DNA of 64,000 nt, from positions 60,517,478 to 60,581,477 of the forward strand of contig CM061918.1 of the NCBI GenBank assembly GCA_031002005.1, given 5' to 3'. The notes beneath the pieces were generated by a model. That model saw only the letters and a list, made by a program, of their open reading frames with translations. It was not told where the DNA came from and did no database searches. This DNA is from Vandiemenella viatica. Taxonomy: Eukaryota > Arthropoda > Insecta > Orthoptera > Morabidae. Position 1 is the stretch's first letter, and every line of letters begins with the position of its first letter. Below are positions 1 to 12,562 of the stretch, in pieces. The position numbers and the translations under genes are program-made.

Positions 1-389
1 ATAATCAGTTTTTGCCCGACTGATGCACCACGGGCCAGGCTCGTGATAATCAGTTTTGGCCTGACCGATGTACCACGGGCCAGGATGGTAATAATCAGTT
101 TTGGCCCGACCGATCTATCACGGGTCAGGCTCGTGATAAACAGTTTTGGCCCGACTGATGCACCACGGGCCAGGCTCGTGATAATCAGTTTTTGCCCGAC
201 TGATGCACCACGGGCCAGGCTCGTGATAATCAGTTTTGGCCTGACCGATGTACCACGGGCCAGGATGGTAATAATCAGTTTTGGCCCGACCGATCTATCA
301 CGGGTCAGGCTCGTGATAATCAGTTTTTGCCCGACTGATGAATCACGGGCCAAACTGTGATTATCAGTTTTGGCCCGACTGATGTACCA
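1..389. repeat. 45-bp satellite with 180-bp higher-order repeat
   Basis: Tandem units of 45 bp start at 1, 46, 91, 136, 181, 226, 271 and 316, each opening with ATAATCAGTTTT and containing CACGGGCCAGG. Units 1-3 (1-135) recur without change as units 5-7 (181-315), so the array has a four-unit, 180-bp higher-order period. Unit 8 is one base short and carries a diverged end (AAACTGTG). The array runs into the assembly gap, so its true length is unknown. Because 45 is a multiple of 3 it translates as a 15-residue repeat; this is a by-product of the period, with no sign of a real gene. Confidence 0.97.
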
Positions 390-1389
390 NNNNNNNNNNN
401 NNNNNNNNNNNNNNNNNNNNNNNNNNNNNNNNNNNNNNNNNNNNNNNNNNNNNNNNNNNNNNNNNNNNNNNNNNNNNNNNNNNNNNNNNNNNNNNNNNNN
501 NNNNNNNNNNNNNNNNNNNNNNNNNNNNNNNNNNNNNNNNNNNNNNNNNNNNNNNNNNNNNNNNNNNNNNNNNNNNNNNNNNNNNNNNNNNNNNNNNNNN
601 NNNNNNNNNNNNNNNNNNNNNNNNNNNNNNNNNNNNNNNNNNNNNNNNNNNNNNNNNNNNNNNNNNNNNNNNNNNNNNNNNNNNNNNNNNNNNNNNNNNN
701 NNNNNNNNNNNNNNNNNNNNNNNNNNNNNNNNNNNNNNNNNNNNNNNNNNNNNNNNNNNNNNNNNNNNNNNNNNNNNNNNNNNNNNNNNNNNNNNNNNNN
801 NNNNNNNNNNNNNNNNNNNNNNNNNNNNNNNNNNNNNNNNNNNNNNNNNNNNNNNNNNNNNNNNNNNNNNNNNNNNNNNNNNNNNNNNNNNNNNNNNNNN
901 NNNNNNNNNNNNNNNNNNNNNNNNNNNNNNNNNNNNNNNNNNNNNNNNNNNNNNNNNNNNNNNNNNNNNNNNNNNNNNNNNNNNNNNNNNNNNNNNNNNN
1001 NNNNNNNNNNNNNNNNNNNNNNNNNNNNNNNNNNNNNNNNNNNNNNNNNNNNNNNNNNNNNNNNNNNNNNNNNNNNNNNNNNNNNNNNNNNNNNNNNNNN
1101 NNNNNNNNNNNNNNNNNNNNNNNNNNNNNNNNNNNNNNNNNNNNNNNNNNNNNNNNNNNNNNNNNNNNNNNNNNNNNNNNNNNNNNNNNNNNNNNNNNNN
1201 NNNNNNNNNNNNNNNNNNNNNNNNNNNNNNNNNNNNNNNNNNNNNNNNNNNNNNNNNNNNNNNNNNNNNNNNNNNNNNNNNNNNNNNNNNNNNNNNNNNN
1301 NNNNNNNNNNNNNNNNNNNNNNNNNNNNNNNNNNNNNNNNNNNNNNNNNNNNNNNNNNNNNNNNNNNNNNNNNNNNNNNNNNNNNNNNN
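390..1389. other. Assembly gap (1000 N)
   Basis: Exactly 1000 unknown bases. The round number suggests a scaffold gap of arbitrary size. The gap abuts the satellite, so the array was probably collapsed or not spanned. Confidence 0.99.
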
Positions 1390-3716
1390 TCCAGAAATAA
1401 GAAAGTAATTTACAGTTTTATTTTTTATGCGTTTCTATACACTCCTGGCGAAGACAGATCTCTTTGACATTGAACTTGTCATAGATTCTTTCCACTAATT
1501 CTTTTTTAACACGAATGGATAGAGATTAGTTGCTTAGAAAGAATTATCATTACATGTACAAGTCTGTATGGGGCCGTTTCCGAGGTTTTTTTTGCTCACG
1601 TTTCATACACTACAAAACTGGTAGAGGAGAGGTTTTGACAGTTCGCAAGCTTAGGGTCTGACTTAAAATGTGTGATATGTCTTACGACTGAACGTGAAGG
1701 GTGGTCAGAGAAATTAATCAATATCTGTTAGTAAACTGAAAAGATAGGTGCCAAAGAACAAACTACAGCGAAGATAAACAATCCTCTGTTTGTGTTCTGT
1801 TAACAACGTTGTTAACTAAATAACTTTTGTTCACTAGTACAATAGCACCCGTGAAGGCAAATTAAATAGTTAAAAAATAAATCCAGCTGCGGCTGATGAT
1901 AATGACGTAAGTAACATGGCATTCATGAATAATGTTTAAATTATGAATAACTAATGCACTGAGACTGATGCCAATACAGCAAAATTATATGTTTTTCTTT
2001 ATGTCTGCGAAATGTGAGGTAAAAGAAGGTGATATTGGAAATTTTAAACATATCTTCATCTAGAATCTGGTACAGTGACATGTTGTGTACAAGTTCATGG
2101 AATGTGAGGTAACCTGCTCCATCAGTGTTTATTTAAATATTTATTCGTTATTTATAAAGTGGTTATTAACTGCTTATGAATAAATGTGTGCGGCCCGGAA
2201 TAAATACGAAAGCTTTTGAAGCTTCATATAAGTAATAAAGGTTTTTTTTTTGTACAGAAACTGCTTATCTCTAAATATTATTCATAGGAGTGAAAATCTT
2301 CGGCAAATCCAAATACGAGAAAAGCTTTTTTTTTTTTTTTTTTTAAATAAAAGCAAGCCTTTAAAACATTTGTCGGTAAGGAGCTTCTGTTTTGTCATAT
2401 AGAGTGAAATTTACTCTGCAGACAGTTTCTTCATAATATTTAAACATTGTGTCGTTGGCAAGAACATACAAGTATTGTCTTATGCATGGTATTCTAAAAT
2501 TTTAGTGCAATAGATAAAAGGCTGACGTACAAGATTTACTTTTAATTGTAGCTCACCCTTCTGGATTCATGAATTGCTCTCTTCTCAAATTTTGAATCAA
2601 AGATAAAATTCCTGCAAATTTTTTACATAGAAATTCTAACACATATTTGTTGTGACTAGCCTTCCTTCAACCACAGTGCCGATGGCTCCATATTATTTGG
2701 TAAAACAAATACGTGTAACTTACCCAATCTGCGCTTATTCTTCAGTGTCAGGCTTATATTGAAGCACGTTCTTTTATGTTAAGTACTATCAAGTATAATT
2801 TCTGATCACCTTTTCGGCTTCTTGAATTACCATTTGCGGAAAATGGATGCATAAAGTAATTTGTTTTATCTTATTTTCCCCAATTTGATGTAAAATATAA
2901 TATTTACTTAAGAATGACTTTTCCTCTACAGTCATACGAGATGCATAATTCATTTTTCAGCCTTAGAACTTAAAGATTTGTCTTTTATATACCACACTAA
3001 TAATTATGTAGGAGTCGCATTGTCAACGATCCCACTTCTTTTCGTTGGTGCAGGATATGTCACTGAACTCTATTGTTAATCTATATAATTGTATTTTTCA
3101 ACTTATCGTTTCGCGTACTGTATTGCCACGACTTGAGGCCAATTATTCAGCACATTCCATAAATTCAACTGAGGATTTAAGTTTCAATTTAAAGCTCAGT
3201 ATTTAACAACGTATGTATCTTTTAATGATGATAAAATAGATATCCTTTTTGAAAATTCAACCCTATATTCTTGACTGATATCCACTAATCGATAATTACT
3301 GAGTACACTGTCATTATCCTATAACTGTTAAGATGAAGAACTATCTCCGTTAACCTAATAGTAAAATGAACAAAGATTATTTCAGTTGAACAAATCTTCC
3401 AATATGGAATCTTAGTATATCGTATCTGTTTATTTCTACGTTAATTATTAATCATCGGTTACGTGTTATCACGTTACATGTTTTCTGCATGTTGTGCATA
3501 AACTATCACTGCCTTACTTTAATACTTATCATATCTACTTCGTTTTAAGCAAGTCTCTAGAGTGTTTCGATCCAGACCTTAACCCCTTTCCATGCTGGCG
3601 CGTTCTTCTCAGCTTATCCAATACCCAATATGAATTTCGTCCTCGATTGCATGCATCACACACTGTAAACCACTCTATTTCTATATTTTTAATGACTTAA
3701 TGTCTCTTAAATTTTA
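1390..3716. other. AT-rich spacer, nothing recognised
   Basis: No coding, RNA or transposon signature was recognised. The stretch is AT-rich with short homopolymer runs, such as T-runs near 2244 and 2326-2344. Short reading frames are at the level expected by chance. Confidence 0.6.
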
Positions 3717-3895
3717 AAGTAATTAGAGACGAGAAAAGGAGGAGGTAAGGAATGGGAAGGAATTCGGATATAACTTCCTGAAGGATCCACTCCTGCCTTC
3801 ACCTGGAATGATTTGGGGAAACCATGCAAAACCGAAATCTGGTTTACCCTACCTGGGTTCAAACCTGTGTCCTCCCGAATGCGGTTTTCTATTGT
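3717..3895 (-). mobile_element. SINE (tRNA-derived), decayed, reverse orientation
   Basis: Read on the minus strand it has the SINE body found repeatedly in this window: a tRNA-like B-box region (GTTTGAACCC, complement near 3858), then GGTTTCCCCAAATCATTCC and the GAATTCCTTCCCATTCC block. The 5' A-box part and the diagnostic 3' tail are too decayed to place it in a subfamily. Confidence 0.75.
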
Positions 3896-6800
3896 TATTC
3901 CCGTCAGTTGTAGCTTCATAGTGTTTACACTCATATCTTAGAAAATTTACTCTGGAATAATTCATATTTCTGTATGCAAAAGCGCTCATGTTGTCCCACT
4001 AGTTTGCCCACCAGTGTAGTAAACATTTTATCATGTTATTCATTATCAGACCACAAGAACTTCAGCTTTCCGCATGAGGTATATGTATCATTCTTATTTA
4101 CTTAATTTTCCCAGTCATAATGCCGAATAGCTCTTAACTTTATCGTTGACCGTCCTTATTTCGAATTAAAGAAGAACCGACACACCGTAATTGTATATTG
4201 CACACAGAAGGAAAACATCGCTACGCTCTAATTACAATATCTATAGACAAACAAAATCATTATATGAAGCAAATCAGTTTAAATAATACTGCGATAGAGG
4301 CTATTGTGTTAGCGCTCAATAGCTTGACTGTAGCGCCTGGGAGCTACGCCACCCTCGTAGCAGCAGCAGCTGCTGTGAGTTATCCAAATAGCGACTCCCA
4401 CACGACCCATAACGGGCGAGGTGGCGTAATTAGAACGCGCTCGTTCGGCCGTAGCGGCTACCCATTGTCCTCAGCCCTTAACGGTGCATCAGCTACCGCA
4501 GACTAAACGAGTTGTTTCGAATTCGTGTCCTCTTTTCGACTTTCACTGGAGTACTAACTCCTTGTGAACAATTAACCCAGTTTCGTTCTTTGAACAACAG
4601 CAATGAAAGAAGACGAAAAAAAAAAACTGAAATAGTTTCACTAACATAGCCCCTACCAGAAGGATGGTATGAAATTAGAAGGGATGAGGATCAGGTTTCA
4701 GACGATGTGCAGAGCTGTTTGGAAGAGGAAACATCACGAAGAAGACTGTATGGGAAAAAGACGAAAAATGTAAACAATTATTATTTTTACTGGTTTAAAT
4801 ATTAAATAGAGAGAAAAAAGTTCATTTTTTTAGTGTTTTCACGCCTCGTCAACCTTACAGTAATTAGAGACGAAAAAAGGATGTTACTAGAAGATGTTCT
4901 AAAAGACGAAGAGGAAATATCTGTGGCGAGCGAACGAATTTCTGTTGTAGTATTCTTTGTTTTAGAGCAAGGAGTGAAAATATGCTCTGTTGTTAGTGGA
5001 CACTGAGATGAAAAAACGGAATTTGACAAGAGTTATCCACGTTATTCCAACTTTGTAAAATATTATAGTGACTATAATGAACTAACGATAAGATCTTGTG
5101 AAGAAACGATAAGGATGTTTACTTATGTATTGAATATTGTGCTGTTACGTTTTTTCTCAAAATGTTATGGAAGAATTTATTGATGAAGATCAATATATTA
5201 AATTAAGAAGAAAATATTTTCACTAGGTTAGGTGTAGTAAAGTTGAACTGTCGTCTTTTATTTAATAGTTAGTACGCTTTCTTTCAGTGTGGAACTTAGA
5301 AAAAGCTAATGAGATAAAAGATTAAGAATTTAAAAGAATCCTCAATTGATTATTCAGGAGTAAATATGGTAAAATAAGGGAAACCTGGTAAAACCCAGCA
5401 CGTGATCCGATCAAGGAAGACATCAATATAAAAGATATTACTGAAAAGGAATGAATGGAGATAAACAGTTCATGGGAGAAGTATCTATACTATTGCAAAT
5501 CAGTTAGCGGATTGCTTCTGTCGGTCCCTTTGTCTAGGTATCAAACATAGCTAATGAGCCAATCTGGATTGGGTTTGGACTGTTTGAAAGCTAATGGTCT
5601 AGCTTAAAATCTGCTGCATATCTTATGACTATACGTAAACTGAGAACCGAGCAAGACATGATGATTCATTCGTAACGAGAACAGGTGCCGCAGATCACCC
5701 TGCAACTCAGATGAACACTCCTTTTCGAGATATCCATTACAGGTCACGCAACACTACAGAAAACTCTCCACCCTTTGAATTCTGTCAAAAATATTTTCGA
5801 CTAGGTAACTTTAGTTATTTATTTCCACACTTTCCTGAAATGTAGTATGTTAGAATACACGGAAAACGTTAATGAAACCACTACTTCAAATATTAACACA
5901 CCAATAAGCATAACGAAATTGTAAAATATAATTTACAATAAAGTTTACAAACAGGCTGCTTTACGAATGTTTGTGCTTTGCAGCTAGAAGAAAAACAAAT
6001 GACAAACTGGTTACTATTCTCACTTAGATACGCGCGAGCGAAGCAGTGGTAAAACCATTACGAGATAGATGTCTTTGACGTAAATTAAATACTTCATGTA
6101 GTAGTTTCACGTAAATGAAAAATACTGAATATCAAATATGAATAGGGCAAAAGACAACAAGTATTGCACACAGGTAGACAGAAATCTCACTGATAATTGA
6201 TACAACCAAGGGTGGACACTGAAATTTTTTCACAATAGTTGACTTTTTTATGACGTCAAAGTTTAATAAACCGTAAACAGGATAGACAAAATGAAGATTG
6301 ATACCGTTCTCAGTCAGCAGGTACATGAAATTAAAATAATTCGGTCCAGGCATGCATTCAGCAGTAGGATAGCCTGATCCTGTCTTACGTTTAACCAAGT
6401 AGGACATCAATAGGGCTGCCAAGAATTAGGTCTCTACACATATGACGAATCATCATGTAGCATAACAGATAGTATAATAACATCCTTGAAGTAGGAGTTC
6501 CATGTCACGGGCCGGTTAATACTCTTTTAGGAGGTTTCCATAGCAACGAGAAGATACACGGATACTAAGAGATTGCTTAGAGCAGCGGCTAAGGAGAGCT
6601 TGCAGGAAGAAGTCCGATAATGTATTTAAAACGATGTAGGCTACTTAAATAATAAAAGTGTGATTTATATTATGAAGAAAAACAGCTAAAAGATTAATTA
6701 TTTGGTTTAGCCGCACAAAAGTCATACTATGATACGTAATAGAAAGATAACGATATAAAGAGAATCACATCGTAAATGCAACAGGGCACATTTCTTAATG

Positions 6801-7780
6801 AATAAACAGCCAACTATTTTAAGAAATGCGACAATCATTAGTAGTTTTATACGCTCCTCGACCATACATACTGCGGAGAGGTATGGATTTTAACAGTGAA
6901 GTCTGGTGTACAGTTTGGTGATTAGGGATCACTCTCTATCACCTCTCATACAGCGCTGGACAAACAAAAATGTATTAAGAATGTATCCCACCATTAGGAT
7001 TCAAACCAGTTAACCTCAAGTATAGCACCGGGCAACGAAACTAGGGTATTATTGATCTCGTCTACCAGAAACCCTCCACTACACTTTAAAATTAAATTGT
7101 AGCGGAATTCCGATCTTAGCTCCGTGTAAAGAACAACAGCGTGTCTAGTATTTGTGAGACAATTATGAAGTGTTTGGAGTGAATGACAGATTAATTCCTG
7201 ATTTGTTTAAGTTTCTTGAGGAATTGACGTTTGATTGTAATAACCATTTTCTGTCAAAATATTTTTGGGGGATTAATTAATTCTTAAAAAGTTATTAGAA
7301 TATTTGGTCTAATCGGTTTTCATTGTGTATCTCAAGTAAAGTCTCTGTATTTAAACCTCTTAAAGAACAAATTAAATTCTGAAATACGTTTCATGTAACA
7401 GTTAGAAGGGTTAAAGTAGGAATCTGATGCCACATTCACAACTGCATGGTCCCAATGAAGTTCTGAATCCCCACCTCTAATGACCCCGAAGTCAACGAGG
7501 CTAAAACAAGGGAAAACATCTGCATAGTTTCGATGCTCTGCAACTCCTCTTAAAATTTTCCTGTCTGTATATGGAAATATCTGTACTACTAAATATACAC
7601 TTCTCAGGCTTCCATGCGCGGAAAATTGACACGTTTTGAAGGTGTCAATCTAAACTAATGCTGTGTAACCAATTTTGAAGATGTCGAACAATTTCGATTC
7701 TAAGTTAAACTGCGAGTCACAATTTCAATTTTAAGATAGCCTGTGGGTCATATAATACTTGCCTATAGTTGCAAATATGT
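3896..7780. other. Mostly unique AT-rich spacer with a short GC-rich patch
   Basis: No gene or element recognised. 4290-4505 is unusually GC-rich, with a GCA-rich run near 4362. A frame can be read through it only by starting at a TTG, so I do not call it coding. A perfect CRE octamer TGACGTCA is at 6251-6258. A decayed tRNA-like B-box (complement of GTTTGAATCC) is near 6990. Confidence 0.5.
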
Positions 7781-8806
7781 ATCTACTATATAATTTCGTA
7801 AGTTCTCTCACTCACCTCGATATCTATTGGTTGGAGAATGGTGTCACGTGTCAGCCTTCGCTCACAAAACAGCGACCAGAGATATCATTAGAAGGAATTT
7901 GTGGTTATGTCTACAATTTAATAACTAAGCAACTGCTACCAAATTAATTGGAATAATACATTCATTAAGTTTGCTTTTCATAGGGTTTCATAGTTTAAAA
8001 AAATTATATAAATTTTGGACCTGAAAAACCGTGGATCTGCTTTTCAGTAACATTTTAATAATTAAAGCAACTTAAAAAACTTAAAATAAAATTAAATTAC
8101 TCATAGTCTCTACTATAACCACGAACGCAGATTGTCATTTCGGCTTAGGATCAATTTCAGTTTAATTAGAACTTTCACTAATGTTGTTGGTTGACCAAAA
8201 TTTATGCATTACGGTTATTTGAATTTTAGGCATTTTACTGACCACTTTCGTTTCTGGTCTTTATTCATGTTCGCTGTATGTGAGTTATTAGGTTATTTTA
8301 AGTGGACATCAGACCAATGTGTCGCCGAATCGACTATTCTGGCAACTTATTTCTGCGGAGTTGCTCAACTGTTTCATAATATGGAATTTGTATTAAGTTC
8401 TCTGGCCGTCACAGATACTATGAAAAATGTTTAAATTATGAGTTTTTGCCCAGTCTCAATAATAAACAACGTGATGCTTTCGAAACAAAACAAGATATTT
8501 TTTTAAAAAAAATTTCCAGAGTGAACTTCAAAGGTCAAATACAAGTCAATTTCGTATTTAAGCAAGTTCGAATGTATGATCATTGAAACACGATAGCGCG
8601 ATCACTCCAGTCCGTGTTTAATACCTACCTCTATTAATGCTCATGAGTTCTTCGAGCTCAAGAGATTTTATTCATCCTAAGGTGAAACACGGGTGAAGCT
8701 TATATTTGGCCAGATCAGATCAACCTGTCATAATCTATCATCGTAAAAACTGGAACTATTCTAGACCTGTGACGATACGCAAACAACCGTGATCGGCTTA
8801 GACTAG
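7781..8806 (+). mobile_element. Non-autonomous Helitron, family N1, copy 1 (complete)
   Basis: The element starts TCTACTATATAATTTCG and ends CTAG. It is preceded by A (7780) and followed by T (8807), which fits the Helitron rule of insertion between A and T. A hairpin-capable segment precedes the 3' end; the stem is clearest in the copy at 63538. It has no RepHel coding capacity. The body aligns by eye end to end with 48320-50420 (once a nested hAT is removed) and, inverted, with 63538-64000. It corresponds to the empty site for the hAT at 48330. Confidence 0.8.
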
Positions 8807-10253
8807 TTTAAATATAACAAAGATATAAGTAATACAGTTTAATCACAATTGAAACGTAAACACCGTCCATGAGTCCTTTGGACAGGTTTATTTCAATTAT
8901 AATCAAAAAGTAGAAAACATCAATGAGATATTTTCAGAGATTTCTGAGCTAGCATATTCTAGACCACTGCTGTTAGCGGGAAAACTCAAATGCTTCATGG
9001 CTCGCGGGCAGGCGGTTGGACAGCCATGATCTAAGCCAAAGGTATACTGAATAACTGTTTGTTTAGCAGTACCACGGATATGGTGCGATGACGTCATGCA
9101 CTCTTCTGCTCATTACTAATGCTGCTTCAAGATTTTGATAGCCGCGTTCCAGGACACGCTATGCTGGTATTCAGTATCCCTGTTAACTAAAGAATCAGCT
9201 TCTGTTATAATGCTGTCCCAAAAATTCTGACCCCGGCTAAAAGTATAGTTTCTTCGAAATTAAATATATGTCTCTTTTGGAGTCTGTGTTCGGCCATAGC
9301 TGGTTTCTCTTGTTTTCCCAGGCGAATATTTCTTGCGTGATTGAAACACGATACTCAGTACACTGGGTGCCACATTGATAAGTCACATAATAAACACCAG
9401 GGGTTCGTAATCCTAGGTCATCTTTAATGCTGCCAACCAAGTTTCTAATTTTTCAGCATGGTCTGAAAATTGTCTTGACTCCGTGTTGAGCAACAGTCTA
9501 CCTATTTTAGAACTTAGCGTACACACAAACGGAAATCAAGGCATGGCACTTGGTATCAATACGATATATCTATCGATCTTCCTTTTTCTGAATGCACGAC
9601 TAATTTGCCCTTGATTGAAACCATTATTCAAAAAAGTTCTCCGGATATAGTCCAATTCGTCCGCAAGGTTCTATTTGTTGAAGCAGTTTCGCCTCGGTAA
9701 CAAGTAGAAGAGTGGATGACGTCATCGCGCTGGGTTGGCTTTTATCCTCCACCGTTTCCGCGGCAGCGCATAATCAATCAGTTATCTCTTAGTTTAGATA
9801 GACGGCCTCAAAACGTCCTATAATTGCAACATTTTTACGCGACTGAAGCCCAAGAAGAATTTACTTATTCACAAACGCCGTGAAAATCTTCGTTTTTAAA
9901 TCTGTCTTCAGGCAAAGATGAATGAAACATGTATGTGTGAATGCATCGGTCTCACTATCTCATTCAGGAAGCTGTGGTGGCACGTGATAAGTTACGGATA
10001 AGCAGTAGTTGTCAGAGAAGACAAGCAGGCATAGGTGCAAGGAAAGAGTCCGTACGAAGTGGTTACCTTAGCATGGCACTGGGTTCCTTCCGTTCTGGGC
10101 TTTGCTGAGGACTCTATCCGCTGCAGACCTTCAGGGCGGAGAGCTACTATTGATGCTAAACGCCACTGTATTGACACAGTTCGATCCCGCCATCCCAAGT
10201 AAGCTGTCACTTCGAAACGATAGCCGACGTTTCAACTTTTGCACAATCGCCCC
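8807..10253. other. Spacer with two perfect CRE octamers
   Basis: No gene recognised. TGACGTCA (cAMP-response-element palindrome) occurs at 9089-9096 and 9717-9724. From about 9970 the sequence becomes GC-richer towards the block at 10254. Reading frames here are short and unconvincing. Confidence 0.4.
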
Positions 10254-10640
10254 TTAATGGCGATAATCCTCGGCGCTACCTCCTTCTGACGCCGAGTGGA
10301 TTTTATAACTGTTAAACAATTCAGACAGCGAGATTAAAGTCAAATATTTGCCCTGGCCTCCGCGGCGCGTCGGCGATGCTGCAAGTTTCATTGAGACGGA
10401 AGTAATATTAGCAATTATTGCAGTCGCCGCCCTGAGGACCAAGTTAGCGCCGTGCGGCAGTGTGAGTAAACAGCGCAGGTAGCACGGCTTAGCGGAGCCT
10501 GCAAAGTTTAATAGGATTCCGGCCCCCTCCCTCTGTCTCTCTCCCGAGGTGACCCGGCGACATCGGAAATCGGCGGACACGGCTTCTAGCAGCGAGCGCA
10601 GCTGGACCAAGTGGGAACGCGCTGTTGCGGTGTGCTCCCA
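10254..10640. promoter_or_regulatory. GC/CpG-rich block, candidate conserved regulatory element
   Basis: A GC-rich island in AT-rich surroundings that alternates CpG-dense runs (10362-10380, 10425-10500, 10550-10610) with AT-rich, homeodomain-site-like cores (AATATTAGCAATTATTGCAG at 10405-10424). A 140-codon frame crosses it on the minus strand but looks like a compositional accident: no domain, and low-complexity Ala/Arg/Ser. The mixed layout resembles insect enhancers or promoter-proximal conserved elements. That is inference; no transcription signal fixes a direction. Confidence 0.35.
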
Positions 10641-10974
10641 CTCAACACATCTCGTGCTCGAGTATACTTCCAGCATGGCTGGTTTTACTTACACTTGCAA
10701 TTATATTTTGATGACAATCGTGAATCCGTCTTAAATGTGATAACTACAATAGAATGTTCAAAGATGTATAAGTACAACATTCAAAGTAAGATTGTAAACA
10801 AATTCCATTGATTGAACATCGTACTTTTCGTGTTGTGATGTGCGAGGCTGGATGATGAAATCCGTGTAAATTCTTCATCTTCTTTTCGACAAGGCCTTCT
10901 GGAACCGCGTTCCCATTTCAATTCTTCGTCCTTAGTTGTTGTTTTTCTTAAGTTAGTAGTGGGATAAGGGGCGT

Positions 10975-11520
10975 GCGGCGCCATCTTGGATTTTCCCCTC
11001 CCCCTCCCCCCCCCGCCGCGCACGTGCCGCCAGACCCCCACGTCGCGCAGGTGTTCGCCTGGCCACTTGCCCACCATAAATCATCAACACCTGTCATCAA
11101 GCTGTCAAGAAGGCCACGTGCCACTTCTTAACCTGAGTTACGGGTCATAAATCGTCTAAATGGCTTTATTATTTATTTTTTAAACCTCAATTACGGTACA
11201 ATATTCACTTTAGTATTACATTCTTGTGGTGTGACGTATCGAAGGCGGGCGCCAACTTGTGGTCAGTTTGTGGTCATTCCGCCCCCCCTCCCCCTCCCCG
11301 CCGCGCACGTGCCGCGCAGGTGTTCGCCACTGCCACGTGCCACGCAGGTGCGCTCTAGTCATAATTCGTCTAAATGTCACGCGGTCAGAGTATTAAACCT
11401 CAACTTCAATTCGAAATGCGGTATAATATTCACTTTTTCTTTTTATTCTGTGGTCCTGGGTTCTATATTTTATAATAAGTATTACATATTTTAATTTGAC
11501 ACTAGTCATGTGACGTGTCG
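10975..11520. repeat. Diverged tandem duplication carrying E-box (CACGTG) clusters
   Basis: Two copies of a ~250-bp unit. Each has a C-rich tract (CCCCTCCCC), then GCCGCGCACGTGCCG, then GCGCAGGTGTTCGCC. Each continues into CATAA.TCGTCTAAATG, AAACCTCAA and AATATTCACTTT, and ends near GTGACGT.TCGA. Copy 1 spans about 10975-11245 and copy 2 about 11275-11520. CACGTG hexamers lie at about 11020, 11115, 11306 and 11333. The short insert and loss patterns differ between copies, so the duplication is old. Confidence 0.7.
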
Positions 11521-12034
11521 ATTAGTATCAAAATTTTCTGAGTATTAAAATGGTGTTTAGTTCAATTAAATCGGATCAGTGGTTCGAAAGATACGGTTTC
11601 TTAGAGTTAACAGAGATTTTTTAAAATCGGTCTGTGCGACTCTTCGTCCCTACATCTCATTAGGAGGCGGGACGCCGCCAACACATAAAAACTGGCGTGT
11701 GTGTCACCCCCGCAGCAGCTTGCGGAGAGGGAAAAAAAACACCTTCTAAGAAACTCGTTTCCTTACACCAGACGTTTTAAAAATCGCTTTGTCAGTCTAA
11801 TTCATATGCATTACGATCTGAGTGTAATTTCCGCTGTCTGCCGATCACAGTCCACATTAACATGTAATTCAAACAGCTACCAATGGGTCAATCATAATTT
11901 GTTTTTCGACGAATAAGGTAGAAGTATTTTTTAATATATATCTCTTTATGCGTCTGCCACCGTATCAATGACAGCGTGCCTTGAACATCGTGTATGAAGA
12001 GCATTTATTCATTCGTACTGAAAATATCTCTTAT

Positions 12035-12370
12035 GATAAAAAGTACTGTACATTCAGCATTCTTCTGCAGGACCACATTTCAAATACTTTCAATTTTTCC
12101 TTCTTTCCGGTATTCCTAAGTCCATGTTTCGCTACCATAAAGTGCTGTGCTCCACACATAGAGTATTAAAAGTCTTTTCTAATTCCCAGATCAATATTTG
12201 AAACTAAAAGATTTCTCTTTTTCATGAGGCTGTTTTTTTTTTTATGCTAGTACTATTCTGCTTTTAACCTCATTTTTTTGCTTCGGCCATCGGTTGTAAT
12301 TTTTCTTCCTACCGTAAGTAACAGAATTCACTTACTTCTCAAATTGTATTCGATCCTATTTTTTTTATTT
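12035..12370 (-). pseudogene. RTE-like LINE, C-terminal fragment
   Basis: On the minus strand the frames read pieces of the non-LTR reverse transcriptase C-terminus: a run matching EHSTLW, then LGIPERRK / LRNTGKKEK, and a CRRMLN-like end. These line up with the LINE at 27560-27690. The reading frame is broken several times. It is separated from a second, overlapping C-terminal fragment (12640-12836) by a SINE, so at least two LINE copies are represented. Confidence 0.7.
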
Positions 12371-12423
12371 ATATATATTTAATCTACTGGTATAGGTATC
12401 ATTTCTGCTACATTTCATCGAAC

Positions 12424-12562
12424 GTGGTGTTGAACCGGCTAACGTTATGTCCTCACATTCGAGAGGACAGCGGTTTGAATCCCTCTCCGGGCACCCAGAA
12501 TTCGGTTTTCCATGGTTTCCTCAAATCACTCCAGGCGAATGCAGGGATGCTTCCTTCAAAAG
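12424..12562 (+). mobile_element. SINE (A/B-type body), 3' truncated
   Basis: Head with GTGGTGTTGAACCGGCTAAC, B-box GGTTTGAATCC, then GGTTTTCCATGGTTTCC, ATCACTCCAGGCGAATGC and GATGCTTCCTTCAAAAGGCC. It stops abruptly and is followed directly by LINE sequence. Confidence 0.85.

Noticed and set aside
43..360. 105-codon repeat protein
   Set aside because: The frame exists only because the satellite unit (45 bp) is a multiple of three; it begins at a GTG and has no gene context.
1..389. CRISPR-like direct repeats
   Set aside because: Units are contiguous with no unique spacers, in a eukaryotic repeat-rich context.
4198..4506. 102-codon ORF
   Set aside because: It needs a TTG start, has Ala/Ser low complexity and no recognisable similarity.
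10254..10676. 140-codon minus-strand ORF
   Set aside because: No domain or conserved pattern; it follows GC-rich composition, and a plus-strand frame of similar quality overlaps it.
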